Origin: Paenibacillus taihuensis
GTDB lineage: Bacteria > Bacillota > Bacilli > Paenibacillales > Paenibacillaceae
Direction: 5' to 3'
Assembly: GCF_003386535.1 (NCBI RefSeq)
Contig: NZ_QTTN01000001.1
Span: 352,204 to 416,203, forward strand
DNA: 64,000 nt
Notes under the pieces: model-generated
Databases searched by the model: none
What the model was told of the DNA's origin: nothing
What the model saw: only the letters and a program-made list of their open reading frames with translations
Made by a program: the position numbers and the translations under genes
Shown: positions 35,894 to 44,698 of the stretch, one piece after another
Layout: every line of letters starts with the position of its first letter
Numbering within the stretch: position 1 is the first letter of the stretch

Positions 35894-36769
35894 ATGACGG
35901 ATCACTATCGTATTGAGCTTCACGATGTGAAATTTGAATTACAAGAAAAGCATGAATTTCATTGGCTTGAAGAGCTGGGCCATGTGTTTGCCGTTTTCGA
36001 CCAGCAGGATTCAGGAAACATTAGCTTCGGCGTTGTGTGTGGTACAGAGAAGTTTTTTGTTAAATACGCAGGAGCCAAAACCGTAGCTTATTCAGGTGAT
36101 GTTCCTGAAGCCGTCGCGAACTTGAAATCAGCCGTACACTTATACGATGAATTACATCACCCGTCCTTAATTACGTTGGTGAATCATTTTAGCGTTGGAT
36201 CGGGGTATGCTGCTATATTCAAGTGGTTCGAAGGAGAATCCCTTCATCCTCACTGGGCTTTTCCGCCGCCTGAAAAGTACACTCACCCCGATTCTCCATA
36301 TTATCGATTTAGACAGCTATCTGTGGAGCAAAGGTTAGAAGCGTTAGACAGCATATTTTCATTCCATGAGCTCGTTGCTCGAAAAGGTTTCGTTGCTGTT
36401 GATTTTTATGACGGCAGCCTTATCTATGATTTTGAGAAAAATAAAATTCAGATTTGCGATATTGATCTCTATCAAAGAAAATCATTCATCAACACGATGG
36501 GAAGGCTTTGGGGTTCTTCGCGGTTCATGTCGCCTGAAGAATTTGAATTCGGCTCTTCGATTGATGAAAAAACCAATGTCTTTACTATGGGAGCAACCGC
36601 TTTTGCATTACTTGGCGGCGAGCTTGACCGTTCGATCGAGAAGTGGGAAGCGGGGGAGGCTCTTTACAAGGTTGCCCTGCGCGCGGTCCATGCTGACCGA
36701 AAGCAGAGGTATCAGAGCTTGATGGAATTCAAGAAAACGTGGGACTCGGCGTTGAACGGTAAAATATAG
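35894..36769 (+). CDS. Serine/threonine-kinase-like protein
   Basis: 291 residues, ATG 35894 after AAAGGAGAG (an in-frame ATG at 35855 touches the previous stop). Lys in FFVKYAG is the ATP lysine; VAVDFYDGSLIYD replaces HRDxxxxN (Asp kept, Asn changed to Ser) and ICDIDLY replaces DFG. MSPEEFEFGSSIDEKTNVFTMG is the activation-lobe region. So it may be an active but atypical kinase or a pseudokinase. Likely cotranscribed with the HAD protein. Confidence 0.82.
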   Translation: MTDHYRIELHDVKFELQEKHEFHWLEELGHVFAVFDQQDSGNISFGVVCGTEKFFVKYAGAKTVAYSGDVPEAVANLKSAVHLYDELHHPSLITLVNHFSVGSGYAAIFKWFEGESLHPHWAFPPPEKYTHPDSPYYRFRQLSVEQRLEALDSIFSFHELVARKGFVAVDFYDGSLIYDFEKNKIQICDIDLYQRKSFINTMGRLWGSSRFMSPEEFEFGSSIDEKTNVFTMGATAFALLGGELDRSIEKWEAGEALYKVALRAVHADRKQRYQSLMEFKKTWDSALNGKI

Positions 36770-36805
36770 AAAAGCTGCTGACTGAAGTCAGCAGCTTTTC
36801 TTTCA
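36768..36805. terminator. Bidirectional terminator
   Basis: Perfect 16-bp stem AGAAAAGCTGCTGACT and complement with a GA turn, overlapping the kinase stop codon; it also serves the convergent amidase gene. Confidence 0.92.
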
Positions 36806-36816
36806 TGTAAACTTTT

Positions 36817-38295
36817 CTACTCGCTCAAACGAATCTGATTAATCGCTTGAGCCAAAATATCCATTGTCCGATTGGATTCCGCAAGCGTATTTGCCGTTCC
36901 GCCGACTTCGATTAATGCGCTGGACGGGGAATAATTCTGGTTATACCATCCGTTGCCGACGCTTTTATCTTTAAAGTAGACACCTCTGGATAGACCTGGG
37001 TACTTGGCCGTGACCATCGCTTGAATTTTCTTGGCGAAGGCAGCGTTCTGCTGCCAATTCGGATTTTCGAGCCCGATGACGAAATACAGTTTGGCGTAGT
37101 TCGTACCGTTTATCTTGACTGTCGTCTCGGTTCTCGGACTCGTATCGCGATGGATGTCGAATAAGTATTTGATCTGCGGATGCAGAGCGAGCTGATTAAT
37201 AATCGATTTCTCTGAATAAACGTATGATTTCGCGTAGTTGAATTGGCTGCCGTAGATGTCTGCGTAGTCGTAGGAAGTATGATACACCTGCGCGCCCATC
37301 GCTTGCAGAACGCCAGCCAACCGAGCCCCTAACATGCTGACATTGGTTGTCGCATTGAATGCGAGGTCAGGATTGGTCACGCCAGGCAATTCGGGAATCC
37401 ACGATTCACGATTATGCGATTGGTAAATATAGATTGCCGACTTCGTATCCGGTGACGAGGCTGCTGCAGCCAATCGAATGACTAGCTTCGACGAGTCGCC
37501 GGAGTTTTGAATTTGGTAGCTCACTTTCTGCTTTAAATCCAAGATGACGCGAACGGTCGATGATTCCGGGTCATTCATTTTGTAGTGGATCGTCGATACA
37601 TAGGGGTTGCTAGCAGGAATGTTTGAAACTTCACCGCTTGTACTCTCTGCAGGTGCACTAATGGTCCCATTAAACGTCACACCAGGCAGATCGACGACCA
37701 GACGATCCGGATTGGTTAATAGGGATACATTAGGTGAGAAGCTCCCGCTAGTTGCGATCGTGAATTGATTATTGTCCAATTGAATCGCTTGCAATGCAGG
37801 ATATTGATCCGGTGGTATTGCGGGCACGGTCGGATCTTCGGCCGGGTCGCTGCCGGATACGCCATTATTTGCTCTGAATAAACTGACAGCGTAAGCGGAT
37901 GCATCCCATTTCACGACAAGACCCAAGTTTTCGGCAACGAAACGGATCGGAAGCAACGTTACACCATTATTGACAGTTGCAGGCTGCTCCAGTGTCTTCG
38001 CTTTTCCATTTAGAATCGCATAAGCACCGTTAATTGGCAGAACAATGGTTGTCGTATCATTGGAGAGGGTTGTGATCTGGCTCTTCTTATCCCAGGTAAC
38101 GTTAACGCCGAGAGCTTCCGCGATGACACGAATCGGCACCATCGTGGTTTGATTAATCATTTTCGGAGCGACGGACGAGCTTAGCTTCTGACCGTCAAGA
38201 TACAGTCGGATCGTTGATGGTGCCGCTTTGGCAGTCGGAAGTGCAAAAGAGAGCACGAACAACAGCGACATCAATGTAAGTATCGATTTTTTCAT
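36817..38295 (-). CDS. SpoIIP-like amidase with copper-amine-oxidase-N stalk and AMIN domain
   Basis: 492 residues. Signal peptide 1-24 (AKA cleavage). Residues 27-140 are two copper-amine-oxidase-N-like stalk units (MVPIRVIAEALGVNVTWD, LLPIRFVAENLGLVVKWD). Residues 165-275 resemble AMIN, a peptidoglycan-targeting domain. Residues 285-490 match SpoIIP: IYQSHNRESW (His294) and FDIHRDT (His382), zinc-site and catalytic residues in SpoIIP, which strips stem peptides from glycan during engulfment. True SpoIIP has a membrane anchor and no stalk, so this is probably an extracellular or vegetative paralogue. ATG follows AGAGGTGG. Confidence 0.85.
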   Translation of the reverse strand: MKKSILTLMSLLFVLSFALPTAKAAPSTIRLYLDGQKLSSSVAPKMINQTTMVPIRVIAEALGVNVTWDKKSQITTLSNDTTTIVLPINGAYAILNGKAKTLEQPATVNNGVTLLPIRFVAENLGLVVKWDASAYAVSLFRANNGVSGSDPAEDPTVPAIPPDQYPALQAIQLDNNQFTIATSGSFSPNVSLLTNPDRLVVDLPGVTFNGTISAPAESTSGEVSNIPASNPYVSTIHYKMNDPESSTVRVILDLKQKVSYQIQNSGDSSKLVIRLAAAASSPDTKSAIYIYQSHNRESWIPELPGVTNPDLAFNATTNVSMLGARLAGVLQAMGAQVYHTSYDYADIYGSQFNYAKSYVYSEKSIINQLALHPQIKYLFDIHRDTSPRTETTVKINGTNYAKLYFVIGLENPNWQQNAAFAKKIQAMVTAKYPGLSRGVYFKDKSVGNGWYNQNYSPSSALIEVGGTANTLAESNRTMDILAQAINQIRLSE

Positions 38296-38541
38296 TATCC
38301 ACCTCTAGTCTAGTTGTCCAAGCTAGCAAATTCTCATCACAATAAATAAACGCAAGCCTCTTAAAAATAAGAAACTTTCGCCAAATTCTCAATGCTATAT
38401 TTTTGGTAATCGCTTTATTAGCTCGAAATTGTTAGGAATAGCTCCAAATAGATCGCGCCGAATCTATGAAAATCCCAGTCATCCTTAATCCCCGTTGAAT
38501 AGAGTAATAGAGTAGTATCCAGTTCAAAGGAGGAATAGGGT

Positions 38542-38799
38542 ATGGCTGTCAGCAAAAGTCAGATTTCGAAATATTACGGAAAGCAGATTTATGCGGTGAA
38601 GAAGGACGGGACCATCGTTACAGGAACACTGACGCAAATTCAGGGCAATCGAGTCGTTCTTACACAATACACACAAGGAAAAGGAAAGAAAGCACAAGCG
38701 AAATTTCTGTTTGCGTTGTTACTGTTCGATTTACTCGCTATTGGCCTGTTTGCTGGATTTGGTGAATTCGGTGGTTTTGACGGAGGGTATTACTATTAA
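38542..38799 (+). CDS. Small hypothetical membrane-associated protein
   Basis: 85 residues with excellent AAAGGAGG. The first 45 residues have a beta-strand pattern (QIYAVKKDGTIVTGTLTQIQGNRVVLTQ) like an Sm-type or SH3-like barrel. A hydrophobic segment (55-73) follows, and the tail is rich in Gly, Phe and Tyr (FGGFDGGYYY). I do not recognise the family; a spore or envelope role would fit the tail but is a guess. Confidence 0.7.
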   Translation: MAVSKSQISKYYGKQIYAVKKDGTIVTGTLTQIQGNRVVLTQYTQGKGKKAQAKFLFALLLFDLLAIGLFAGFGEFGGFDGGYYY

Positions 38800-38814
38800 C
38801 GTGTGAGACAAGCA

Positions 38815-38842
38815 AAGCCGCCCAGTCTTGGGTGGCTTCTTT
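38815..38842 (+). terminator. Intrinsic terminator
   Basis: AAGCCGCCCA / TGGGTGGCTT with GTCT loop, then TCTTTGTT. Confidence 0.75.
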
Positions 38843-38908
38843 GTTCGATGTATATACGCATGAGAAAATAGGGAACTCTATATCGAATCGCACAGGAGGA
38901 AAGCAACG

Positions 38909-39544
38909 ATGACGAATATCGCTGATATCAAGATTCCAGATAGTAAACTTGCCGTCCAAGCTGCTGAATTATTGCGTGAGCATGGCGATGATCTTCTGTG
39001 GAACCATTCGAATCGGGTGTTCCTGTTTGCAGCTATGAAGGGGAACCTGAATCAAATGAAATATGATGCTGAATTGCTTTATATCAGCTCGCTATTCCAC
39101 GATATAGGCCTTACTTCTGCATTCCGAAGTGAGGACAAGCGTTTTGAGGTCGACGGGGCGAATGCAGCGCGTGATTTTCTTCGAAGCCACGGCATTCCGG
39201 AGGCGTCCATTCGGCTTGTGTGGGATGCCGTCGCCCTGCATACAAGTATCGGGATCGTCGAATATAAGGAACCTGAAGCTGCGCTTATGAATTTTGGCGT
39301 CAGCTATGATGTAGTGGGAAAGAACTTTGATCTGATCTCAGCAGAAGCGCGGCAGCAAGTCGTAGCGGCTTTTCCACGGAATGATTTCAAGCATGGGATC
39401 TTGAATGCCTTCTTGGAAGGCTTCAAGCACAAACCGGAAACAACATACGGAACGATAAACGCCGACGTATGCGAGATGCTTCTTCCCGGATATAAGCGCC
39501 CGAACTTCTGCCATCATGTTCTTCATTCCAAGTGGGATGAGTAG
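38909..39544 (+). CDS. HD-domain phosphohydrolase-like protein
   Basis: 211 residues. His34 of WNHSNRVFLFA, the HD pair in SSLFHDIGLTSAF, and a later His (ALHTSIGI) and Asp form the usual metal site. It resembles cyanamide-hydratase-like HD proteins in order of motifs (WNHSNRVF...FHDIGLT). It has no obvious operon partner. AGGAGG precedes ATG. Confidence 0.85.
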   Translation: MTNIADIKIPDSKLAVQAAELLREHGDDLLWNHSNRVFLFAAMKGNLNQMKYDAELLYISSLFHDIGLTSAFRSEDKRFEVDGANAARDFLRSHGIPEASIRLVWDAVALHTSIGIVEYKEPEAALMNFGVSYDVVGKNFDLISAEARQQVVAAFPRNDFKHGILNAFLEGFKHKPETTYGTINADVCEMLLPGYKRPNFCHHVLHSKWDE

Positions 39545-39578
39545 TGCGCTCCAGTAACTATATAGTTACATATACAGG

Positions 39579-39609
39579 CAGCTGAACTGAACCGTTCGGC
39601 TGTTTTTTG
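39579..39609 (+). terminator. Intrinsic terminator after HD gene
   Basis: CAGCTGAAC / GTTCGGCTG (one G-U), loop TGAACC, then TTTTTTG. A separate perfect 16-base palindrome GTAACTATATAGTTAC lies just before it (39554-39569). Confidence 0.85.
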
Positions 39610-39703
39610 TTTGGCTTCGGGGAGGAACCTTCACTAAAATATCGAATGGTTGAAGAAGATCAAGTTCAAGCTCATAGAAAATATAGAATTTCCTACTTTC
39701 AGC

Positions 39704-39733
39704 TGTCGATTCAGTTGTTTCCCGTTCGTTGTT
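39704..39733 (+). promoter_or_regulatory. Probable ECF42-type promoter of DGPF-sigma operon
   Basis: TGTCGA at 39704-39709, 17 bases, then CGTTGTT at 39727-39733; 43 bases before the ATG. Known ECF42 promoters have TGTCGA in the -35 and CGA/T-type -10 elements, so autoregulation by the downstream sigma gene is likely. Confidence 0.7.
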
Positions 39734-39776
39734 ACCATAGAAGCAAATAAAAAGATAAACATGGAGGAGATCTGCG

Positions 39777-40211
39777 ATGAGATTCATGATGGTTGTCAAA
39801 GCGACGACGGATTCCGAGAACGGTGCTGCGCCAAATCCTGAGATGTTGGACGCAATGAGAAGATATAACGAGGAGCTGGCGCGGGCTGGCGTGTTTGTCG
39901 CGGCTGAAGGGCTTCACCCAAGCTCAAGCGCGATACGCATCTCTTTTCCGAAACCAAACGGCAAGCCGAACGTCATTGACGGTCCGTTCACGGAAGCGAA
40001 GGAATTGATTGCCGGCTTCACGCTAATTGAAGTGAAGTCGAGGGAAGAGGCGATTGAGTGGGCAATGCGCATGCCTGATCCGCATGGATTTGGACAAGGG
40101 GAAATCGAGCTGCGACAAATATTCGAATTCCCGAAATTGACGGAAGACTCGGATGCTGCAGCCAGAGTCGATGAACTGCATGAACGGATAACAAGGAAGC
40201 CGAGGTCATGA
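39777..40211 (+). CDS. DGPF/YCII-domain protein paired with ECF sigma factor
   Basis: 144 residues with the DGPFTEAKE motif. The fold is the YCII ferredoxin-like barrel; role unknown. GGAGGA precedes the ATG. The stop overlaps the sigma-factor start (ATGA at 40208-40211), so the two are cotranslated, as is typical for ECF42 loci. Confidence 0.92.
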   Translation: MRFMMVVKATTDSENGAAPNPEMLDAMRRYNEELARAGVFVAAEGLHPSSSAIRISFPKPNGKPNVIDGPFTEAKELIAGFTLIEVKSREEAIEWAMRMPDPHGFGQGEIELRQIFEFPKLTEDSDAAARVDELHERITRKPRS

Positions 40212-41464
40212 ATGAACAAGCCGTTCACCGCTCCATCGATGGAATCTGGAGAATCGAGTCGGCTAAAATCATTGCAGGCTTGGCACGTATGGTGCGGGAT
40301 GTTGGACTTGCCGAGGATCTTGCACAGGATGCGCTTATCATAGCGCTGGAACGCTGGCCGGAGGCGGGGATACCTGACAATCCAGGGGCGTGGCTTATGA
40401 CAACCGCGAAACGCCGAGCCATCGATCATCTCCGAAGGAATAAGGTGCTTGATAGGAAATACGAAGAGATAGGCTGGGAAATGGAGAGACAGCATGAGCC
40501 GGCCTGGGATGAATCGCTCGACAATCCAGTCAGCGACGATCTCCTTCGGCTAATCTTTACAACTTGCCATCCTGTTCTTCCGCCGGACGCGCGGGTAGCG
40601 CTTACGCTTCGATTGTTAGGCGGGTTAACGACAGAGGAGATCGCAACTGCATATCTTGTTCCGGCACCGACCGTCGCGCAGCGGATCGTGAGAGCAAAAC
40701 GAACGCTTGCCGCAGCGAATGTCCCTTTCGAATTGCCGCCAAAAGCCGAGCTGCCAGCAAGGCTGTGCTCTGTGCTTGAGGTGATCTATCTCATGTTTAA
40801 TGAGGGGTATGCTGCATCTTCAGGAGGCAGCTGGATTCGGCCCACGCTTTGTCATGAAGCACTTCGACTAGGGAGAATCTTAGCCGAGATCGCACCGGAA
40901 GAGTCAGAGGTTCATGGGCTGGTGGCTCTGATGGAAATCCAGTCCTCCAGATTCAGAGCGAGAGTCAGCCCGAGCGGAGAACCGATACTGCTGATGGACC
41001 AGAACCGGGCGTTATGGGATCACCTGCTCATACATCGGGGCTTAGCTGCCATTAAGCGCGCTGAACGGCTCGGCCATGCATTCGGTTCCTATCTGCTTCA
41101 AGCATCAATTGCTGCGTGTCACGCCCGCGCTCGTACGGCAGAGGAGACCGATTGGGTAAAGATAGCCGCACTTTATGACGCGCTTTCCCAAGTCGCGCAG
41201 TCACCTGTCGTCGAACTGAATCGTGCAGTCGCGTTGTCGATGGCATTCGGTCCGGAAGTAGGGCTAGAAGTGCTAGATGCACGGGTACAAGAGGATTCCC
41301 TGCGGAATTACCATCTCTTGCCGAGTGTGCGAGGAGACTTGCTGATGAAGCTAGGCAAGAAGCAAGAAGCATACTTAGAGTTCAAGCAAGCGGCTAGTTT
41401 GGCGCGCAATGAGAAGGAACGTGAGCTGTTATTAAGGCGTGCTTCCGAGTGTGCCGTAGAATAA
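40208..41464 (+). CDS. ECF sigma factor, ECF42 type with TPR-like extension
   Basis: 418 residues, more than twice a plain ECF sigma. Region 2 (about 12-80) includes DLAQDALIIALERWP and NPGAWLMTTAKRRAIDHLRR; region 4 (about 115-165) includes LTLRLLGGLTTEEIATAYL. The remaining 230 residues are the helical, TPR-like extension of ECF42 (DUF6596: LYLMFNEGYAAS-type motif and VVELNRAVALSMAFG), which is needed for activity in this group. No anti-sigma factor is present; control is thought to be through the extension or DGPF partner. Confidence 0.92.
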   Translation: MNEQAVHRSIDGIWRIESAKIIAGLARMVRDVGLAEDLAQDALIIALERWPEAGIPDNPGAWLMTTAKRRAIDHLRRNKVLDRKYEEIGWEMERQHEPAWDESLDNPVSDDLLRLIFTTCHPVLPPDARVALTLRLLGGLTTEEIATAYLVPAPTVAQRIVRAKRTLAAANVPFELPPKAELPARLCSVLEVIYLMFNEGYAASSGGSWIRPTLCHEALRLGRILAEIAPEESEVHGLVALMEIQSSRFRARVSPSGEPILLMDQNRALWDHLLIHRGLAAIKRAERLGHAFGSYLLQASIAACHARARTAEETDWVKIAALYDALSQVAQSPVVELNRAVALSMAFGPEVGLEVLDARVQEDSLRNYHLLPSVRGDLLMKLGKKQEAYLEFKQAASLARNEKERELLLRRASECAVE

Positions 41465-41466
41465 CG

Positions 41467-41502
41467 AAAGCCGCCCATCTAAGTCTAAGGGCGGCTTTTT
41501 CA
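41467..41502 (+). terminator. Intrinsic terminator after sigma gene
   Basis: AAAGCCGCCC / GGGCGGCTTT with a 12-base loop, then TTTTT; lies between convergent genes. Confidence 0.88.
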
Positions 41503-41509
41503 TGAAATG

Positions 41510-42250
41510 CTATAGCTTTCTCGCTTTAATGACAAAAGTTACAGGAATCATCTCGGCTTTCTTTGCAAGCTCGCTTTTATCATTCCGTGCTCGCATAAGT
41601 TCATCCTCTGATTCTTCAACCATCTGCTCAATGACCAATCCCGCTCTTGCCAATGCATTCACGTAGGTTGACAACTTACGGTCCGATAAAGTCAGCGCGC
41701 CTCCAACATGAGGTACGGAATACCAGGAATCATCGAAATAACTTTTCCTAACAACAAGCCTCTCGTCTTCTGCAGCAACACATTTATGTACCGGGTGAGA
41801 CCAGCTGAAAATAAATACACCGTCTTGTTTAAGGTAGGAAGCGATCCGGCGAAAAGTCCCATCAAGGTCGGTGGTCCAGCCAATGGCATAGATCGAGTAC
41901 ACGTAGTCAAAATAATTCAAGGGTATGCCGCACTCCTCTTCCATGGGAGAGCAGATCAACGTTGCAGAGAAACCGCGTGCCGCCAGATGCTGCAAAGCCT
42001 TCTCGATTTGGTTTTCCGATATATCTACAGCCCATAGTTCAGCTGCTTTGCGTTCCGCCTGATATTGCAAGGAATGCCCGTTCCCACAGCCGATCTCGAG
42101 CAGCTTCTTGCCGGAGACATCGCCGAAGAGCTGGCATTTCTCTTCGGATACAAATGGGCCATAGAACGGAAGCACGATTGCGCCTAAGAAATCATTCCCT
42201 TGTGTATCCCAATAGAAGCTGTTTGTTTCATAAACAGAATGCTTGTCCAT
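41510..42250 (-). CDS. Class I SAM-dependent methyltransferase
   Basis: 246 residues from ATG 42250 with GGGAGGG. Motif I LLEIGCGNGHSL, acidic loop AVDISENQ, and FDYVYSIYAIGW (motif IV) are standard. The N-terminal SFYWDTQGNDFLG is common in a UbiE-like Bacillota subgroup. It has no operon partner; substrate unknown. Confidence 0.87.
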   Translation of the reverse strand: MDKHSVYETNSFYWDTQGNDFLGAIVLPFYGPFVSEEKCQLFGDVSGKKLLEIGCGNGHSLQYQAERKAAELWAVDISENQIEKALQHLAARGFSATLICSPMEEECGIPLNYFDYVYSIYAIGWTTDLDGTFRRIASYLKQDGVFIFSWSHPVHKCVAAEDERLVVRKSYFDDSWYSVPHVGGALTLSDRKLSTYVNALARAGLVIEQMVEESEDELMRARNDKSELAKKAEMIPVTFVIKARKL

Positions 42251-42409
42251 GTCGATGCCCTCCCCATGTCTTCGAACTGAGCATATCACGAATTCATGCT
42301 GTACGGCAGGTGCTCCTTGTTATAAAATTTGGAAAATAAGTAACGAAGTCGAGTCTATTAGCGTCTAAATCATGTACAATGAGCCTAAAAGAGTTGGGAG
42401 GGGCTAGTA

Positions 42410-43894
42410 ATGAAAGAGTCGATCAATCAGCTTTTATTCGAGGCAGACATCCAATCCTTGCAATCCTCGATGACATCAGGGTTATTAACTTCGGTTGATT
42501 GCGTTCGCTGGTATTTGGAGCGGATCGAGCGGCTAAATCCGATACTGAAAGCTGTATTGGAAGTCAATCCGGATGCGATCGCAGACGCGGAGGCACTCGA
42601 CGCGGAGCGACGCGAGAAAGGACCGCGCGGCTTGCTTCATGGTATTCCGATATTGCTCAAGGACAATATCGATACAGGTGACCGCATGCATACAAGTGCT
42701 GGTTCTGTCGCTCTTGCGGAGCATTTTGCGCTTAGAGATTCGTCGGTGGCTGCGCAATTAAAGGCGGCTGGAGCCGTATTCCTAGGTAAGGCGAACATGA
42801 CGGAATGGGCCAATTTCATGTCGAGCAAGATGTGGTCGGGGTATAGTTCAAGGGGAGGACAGACACTTAATCCCTATGGTCCCGGCGAGCTTTTTGTTGG
42901 GGGATCGAGTTCGGGCTCTGGGTCCGCGGTTGCGGCAAATCTGTGCGCTGCTGCAATTGGAACGGAAACATCGGGATCGATTATTAGCCCTTCATCCCAA
43001 AATGGACTTGTCGGCATGAAGCCAACTATTGGTCTGGTCAGTCGTACGGGAATCATTCCAATTTCCCATAGTCAAGATTCCGCCGGTCCGATGACGCGCA
43101 CAGTCAGGGATGCAGCGATCTTGCTCAGTGCCATCTCTAATACAGATCCAGAGGATGCAGCCATGCAAGACAGTCGGCGACAAGCGTATACGGATTATAC
43201 TTGTTTCTTGGACGAGAAGGGATTACAAGGTGCAAGAATAGGGATTCCGAGACATTATTATCAAGGGCTTGACGAAGCTCGCGCAAAAATTATCGAGAGA
43301 GCGATCAGCTTATGCAAGGAACAAGGAGCCATTATCGTTGATCCGGTAGCCCTTCCTTGCGAGAGTGCGAAATGGAACTGGGATGTCATGCGGTTTGAAT
43401 TTAAAAAAGGGTTGAATGATTATCTATCGAAAGCTGGCCAAGGTACATCCGTACGAAATCTAGATGAACTTATCGCATATAACGAAACGATGCGTGACGT
43501 CGCGCTGAAATATGGACAAGATGTTCTGATCTGGTCGAACGAGACGAGCGGCACATTGTCTGAACCGGAATATTTAGAGAGTGTACGCCTTAACCGTGAA
43601 TTTTCCCAAAACCAAGGAATTGATCACGCGATTCGCGAGTATGGGCTGGACGTGTTACTGTTCTTGGGCAATGAGGAAGGTCTGGATGTATCTGCGCGAG
43701 CAGGTTATCCAGTTATTACGGTGCCTGGAGGGTATACGGATAGCGGGGTCATTGCCGATGAGGGATATCCGACTAAAGGTCCGCAAGGAATCACTTTCGT
43801 TGGTACCGCATACAGTGAGCCCGTGCTTTTGCGAATTGCCTATGCTTACGAACAAGCTAGCAAATATCGGTTTGCACCACCGGATCCAATCTAA
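42410..43894 (+). CDS. Amidase-signature family amidase
   Basis: 494 residues. The Ser-cisSer-Lys triad is visible: Lys in PILLKDNID, cis-Ser in the GGSSSGSGSAVAANL block and nucleophile Ser in GTETSGSIISPS. The Gly-Ser-rich signature is complete. Unlike GatA there is no gatB/C nearby, so it is a stand-alone amidase hydrolysing an unknown amide. GGGAGGGG precedes ATG. Confidence 0.9.
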   Translation: MKESINQLLFEADIQSLQSSMTSGLLTSVDCVRWYLERIERLNPILKAVLEVNPDAIADAEALDAERREKGPRGLLHGIPILLKDNIDTGDRMHTSAGSVALAEHFALRDSSVAAQLKAAGAVFLGKANMTEWANFMSSKMWSGYSSRGGQTLNPYGPGELFVGGSSSGSGSAVAANLCAAAIGTETSGSIISPSSQNGLVGMKPTIGLVSRTGIIPISHSQDSAGPMTRTVRDAAILLSAISNTDPEDAAMQDSRRQAYTDYTCFLDEKGLQGARIGIPRHYYQGLDEARAKIIERAISLCKEQGAIIVDPVALPCESAKWNWDVMRFEFKKGLNDYLSKAGQGTSVRNLDELIAYNETMRDVALKYGQDVLIWSNETSGTLSEPEYLESVRLNREFSQNQGIDHAIREYGLDVLLFLGNEEGLDVSARAGYPVITVPGGYTDSGVIADEGYPTKGPQGITFVGTAYSEPVLLRIAYAYEQASKYRFAPPDPI

Positions 43895-43959
43895 GGTTTG
43901 TGCTAAAATGGGGTTATCTATGTAATGAAGGTCATTATGGAGGTGTGAAAGGAGCAGCC

Positions 43960-44370
43960 ATGGATAAGAATACACCGGCTATCTCGTCGATCGATGAATA
44001 TATTTCGGCAACCCCGCCAGAAGTGCAGGCAGAGCTGCAGACGTTAAGGCAAGTCATTCGCGAAGCGGCGCCGGATGCGAAAGAGAAAATCGCTTACCAG
44101 ATGCCGACATTTGATCTGCATGGCAATCTCGTCCATTTCGCAGCCTTCAAGAAGCATTTCGGCTTTTATCCTACATCGAGCGGCATTGCCGTCTTCAACG
44201 ATGAACTATCTGCTTATAAAACCTCCAAAGGAGCCGTACAATTCCCGATTGGAGAATCACTGCCATATGGGCTCATCCGCCGTATTGTGGAATATCGCGT
44301 CCGTGAGAACATCGAGAAAGCGGAAGTGAAAGCGAGCCGTAAGCGTGTAATTAAATCCAAATCCGTTTAG
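43960..44370 (+). CDS. DUF1801 protein (YdhG-like)
   Basis: 136 residues from ATG 43960 (AAAGGAG). IDEYISATPPEVQAELQTLR and AKEKIAYQMPTFDLHGNLVHFAAFKKHFGFYP are the conserved DUF1801 segments. The fold is frataxin-like, and B. subtilis YdhG was proposed to act as an iron chaperone. It starts the run of genes that ends with bshB2. Confidence 0.9.
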   Translation: MDKNTPAISSIDEYISATPPEVQAELQTLRQVIREAAPDAKEKIAYQMPTFDLHGNLVHFAAFKKHFGFYPTSSGIAVFNDELSAYKTSKGAVQFPIGESLPYGLIRRIVEYRVRENIEKAEVKASRKRVIKSKSV

Positions 44371-44386
44371 AAGAGAGAGGCATGCC

Positions 44387-44698
44387 ATGATCCCAATTAA
44401 CAAAATGGAAGTAGAGTCCGAGCTCCGGAAATTCGTTGGGGCAGAGGCGTATATCCATAGCGAAGCGACGTCATTCATGTTCGTCCGGAACTTCAAGATA
44501 CAGGTAACGAACGCTTATATCGCGGGGGAAGGACCTTACCGCGCAGCTCTTCGATTCGACGGCCATGGCTGGCTGCGGATGGAAGAGCTAACGCATTTCG
44601 AGGTGGACGGGCTTGGCCGCTTGCTGCTGGCGGGCTTTGACGACAGAGGCCGCATGAACGTCGCGCTGCATCTAGGAAAGGAGCCGTTTCCGGAATGA
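44387..44698 (+). CDS. yojF: YojF family protein (DUF1806)
   Basis: 103 residues: VESELRKFVGAEAYIHSEAT...RFDGHGWLRMEELTHFE matches YojF. In Bacillus yojF lies directly upstream of bshB2 (yojG), the arrangement seen here with a 4-base overlap (ATGA). Its own biochemical function is not established, though a link to bacillithiol is likely from conserved pairing. Confidence 0.88.
   Translation: MIPINKMEVESELRKFVGAEAYIHSEATSFMFVRNFKIQVTNAYIAGEGPYRAALRFDGHGWLRMEELTHFEVDGLGRLLLAGFDDRGRMNVALHLGKEPFPE

Noticed and set aside
39554..39569. Perfect palindrome GTAACTATATAGTTAC
   Set aside because: Single copy after a stop codon and before a terminator; not near a promoter, so an operator role is not supported.
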